Source of the DNA: an uncultured Clostridia bacterium
GTDB taxonomy: Bacteria > Bacillota > Clostridia > Oscillospirales > Oscillospiraceae
Reading direction: 5' to 3'
Assembly: GCA_947307255.1 (NCBI GenBank)
Contig: CAMZIO010000017.1
Location: 1 to 35,466, forward strand
DNA: 35,466 bases
Below the pieces are notes generated by a model. It saw only the letters and a list, made by a program, of their open reading frames with translations. It was not told where the DNA came from and ran no database searches. Of this stretch, positions 34,823-35,466 are shown in pieces. Positions within the stretch are counted from its first letter, which is position 1, and every line of letters begins with the position of its first letter. The position numbers and the translations under genes are program-made.

Positions 34823-34829
34823 TTCTGTG

Positions 34830-34943
<114 letters not shown>

Positions 34944-35002
34944 TTCTATTGCAACTGACTTTTCAATCAGCAACAAACTATTTACTTTTGCGTCTCTATA
35001 TC

Positions 35003-35035
35003 CGAATCGCAAACCAGCGTTGCGTTTGTGATTCG
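35003..35035. repeat. Palindromic repeat copy A upstream of 5S
   Basis: A 12-bp stem with one G-T type mismatch (CGAATCGCAAAC / GTTTGTGATTCG) and the 9-nt loop CAGCGTTGC. The centre GCAAACCAGCG..GCGTTTG is shared with the copy at 35068-35100. Confidence 0.7.
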
Positions 35036-35067
35036 TTCTCAAGCCCTTGCGGTATCCCCGTCTCCTT

Positions 35068-35100
35068 CCCATTGCAAACCAGCGCAGCGTTTGCGATGGG
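35068..35100. repeat. Palindromic repeat copy B upstream of 5S
   Basis: A 12-bp stem with one G-T type mismatch (CCCATTGCAAAC / GTTTGCGATGGG) and loop CAGCGCAGC. The core equals copy A; the outer stem bases differ between copies yet still pair. Confidence 0.7.
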
Positions 35101-35108
35101 AGAAGCGA

Positions 35109-35171
35109 GAATTGCCCGCCCCGGCTAAGAAGCCTCGCCTTCGGCGGGGATTCGTGCCTTAAGGGCAATTC
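35109..35171. repeat. Long stem with inner hairpin between tRNA-Glu and 5S
   Basis: Outer arms GAATTGCCC (35109-35117) and GGGCAATTC (35163-35171) enclose an inner hairpin CCTCGCC-TTC-GGCGGGG (35133-35149). It lies 4 nt from the CCA end of tRNA-Glu and may act as a processing stem. No U-tract is present. Confidence 0.6.
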
Positions 35172-35175
35172 GAGC

Positions 35176-35250
35176 TGGTGACCCGTACCGGATTCGAACC
35201 GATGTTAACGGCGTGAGAGGCCGCTGTCTTAACCACTTGACCAACGGGCC
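35176..35250 (-). tRNA. tRNA-Glu (anticodon CTC)
   Basis: 75 nt including an encoded CCA. Acceptor GGCCCGT pairs with ACGGGTC (one G-T pair), the anticodon stem is GCGGC/GCCGT with loop CTCTCAC, and the T arm is ATCGG-TTCGAAT-CCGGT. The anticodon CTC reads GAG. It lies 3 nt after tRNA-Lys and is transcribed toward 5S. Confidence 0.95.
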
Positions 35251-35253
35251 GTT

Positions 35254-35329
35254 TGGTACACCTTCAGGGACTCGAACCCTGGACACCCTGATTAAGAGTC
35301 AGGTGCTCTACCAACTGAGCTAAAGGTGC
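35254..35329 (-). tRNA. tRNA-Lys (anticodon CTT)
   Basis: 76 nt with encoded CCA. Acceptor GCACCTT/AAGGTGT (G-T closing pair), D arm GCTCAGTTGGTAGAGC, anticodon stem CCTGA/TCAGG with loop CTCTTAA, T arm CAGGG-TTCGAGT-CCCTG. The anticodon CTT reads AAG. Its 5' 30 nt are repeated at 35433-35462. Confidence 0.96.
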
Positions 35330-35343
35330 ATATCCCGCTCCCG

Positions 35344-35358
35344 GAGCACCTGACTCTT
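35344..35358. repeat. Inverted copy of the tRNA-Lys anticodon region
   Basis: Fifteen bases (GAGCACCTGACTCTT on the plus strand) are the exact reverse complement of 35294-35308, which encodes the end of the D arm through the anticodon of tRNA-Lys. The two copies face each other across 35 nt. Confidence 0.8.
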
Positions 35359-35359
35359 T

Positions 35360-35403
35360 GTCCATCAGCCGCGGTTCTGCCGTCAGGCAGGAGCGGCCGG
35401 GAC
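35360..35403. repeat. Imperfect long hairpin in the tRNA-Lys spacer
   Basis: Nested arms GTCC/GGAC, GCCGC/GCGGC and CTGCC/GGCAG around the loop GTCA. A second small hairpin, AAGATCC-GAA-GGATCTT, follows at 35414-35430. Function unknown; neither has a U-tract. Confidence 0.5.
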
Positions 35404-35432
35404 ATCCAAGCGCAAGATCCGAAGGATCTTTG

Positions 35433-35462
35433 CAGGTGCTCTACCAACTGAGCTAAAGGTGC
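35433..35462 (-). pseudogene. 5' fragment of a second tRNA-Lys gene
   Basis: These 30 bases equal positions 1-30 of tRNA-Lys(CTT) exactly, including the D arm, and the four bases in front are also identical, making a 34-nt direct repeat with 35300-35333. After CACCTG the sequence departs and no anticodon loop, T arm or 3' acceptor strand follows. It is at the extreme window edge, so an assembly effect is possible. Confidence 0.7.
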
Positions 35463-35466
35463 ATAT

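Noticed and set aside
35360..35430. Group I or II intron interrupting the second tRNA-Lys
   Set aside because: The insert is only about 100 nt, lacks intron core motifs, and the 3' half of the tRNA does not resume after it; a complete tRNA gene follows instead.

Overview
The window is a compact, mostly single-strand stretch of core genome from a low-GC-phylum (Firmicutes) bacterium whose own GC content is high (about 60 % by eye). PolC-type replicase, RNase M5, a SpoIIM-family protein, an S-layer-homology protein, strong AAGGAGG-type ribosome binding sites and intrinsic terminators with U-tracts point to a Gram-positive, potentially spore-forming member of the Clostridia. A finer placement (Oscillospirales or Christensenellales-like) would be a guess. 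There is no prophage, insertion sequence, transposase or CRISPR array, and almost every base belongs to a recognisable gene.

Layout. (1) 1-14435, all minus strand: a long operon that starts at a good promoter (14407-14435) and runs frr, uppS, cdsA, dxr, rseP, ispG, polC, comEC, holA, rnmV. It mixes ribosome recycling, two steps of the MEP isoprenoid pathway plus undecaprenyl diphosphate synthesis, CDP-diacylglycerol synthesis, a site-2 protease, replication and 5S rRNA maturation. glnS follows from its own promoter, which abuts the rnmV stop codon. (2) 14471-22445, minus: pyrH closed by a clear terminator; a small GNAT gene also closed by a terminator; and the proteostasis cluster tig, clpP, clpX, lon, engB. 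A perfect 16-bp inverted repeat sits between tig and clpP. (3) 22458-26709, minus: the shikimate operon aroF, aroB, aroA plus a metallophosphoesterase, driven by a near-consensus promoter and carrying an intrinsic terminator directly in front of the aroF ribosome binding site, i.e. an apparent attenuator. (4) 26770-28937, plus strand: gltX and a spoIIM-like gene, coupled by a 1-nt stop/start overlap, read divergently from aroF and closed by a bidirectional terminator. (5) 28989-34578, minus: a MacA/MacB-like exporter operon (adaptor with two fused sandwich modules, ATPase, FtsX-type permease) that ends in a secreted SLH-domain protein. (6) 34790-35466, minus: 5S rRNA preceded by tRNA-Glu(CTC), tRNA-Lys(CTT) and the 5' part of a second tRNA-Lys, with unusual hairpin-rich spacers.

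How it fits together: RNase M5 near one end would mature the 5S rRNA at the other. Dxr and IspG make isoprenoid precursors for UppS, the lipid carrier of wall synthesis. Trigger factor, ClpXP and Lon form a folding and degradation set. AroF, AroB and AroA cover three of the seven shikimate steps. GlnRS and GluRS are both present, so Gln-tRNA need not be made only by the amidotransferase route.

No radically new system is evident. The sites most worth a second look are the aroF leader with its terminator and competing hairpins, the tig/clpP palindrome, the hairpin that competes for the ribosome binding site of the GNAT gene, the adaptor/ABC/SLH operon, the covarying twin hairpins upstream of 5S, and the tRNA-Lys fragments at the right end.
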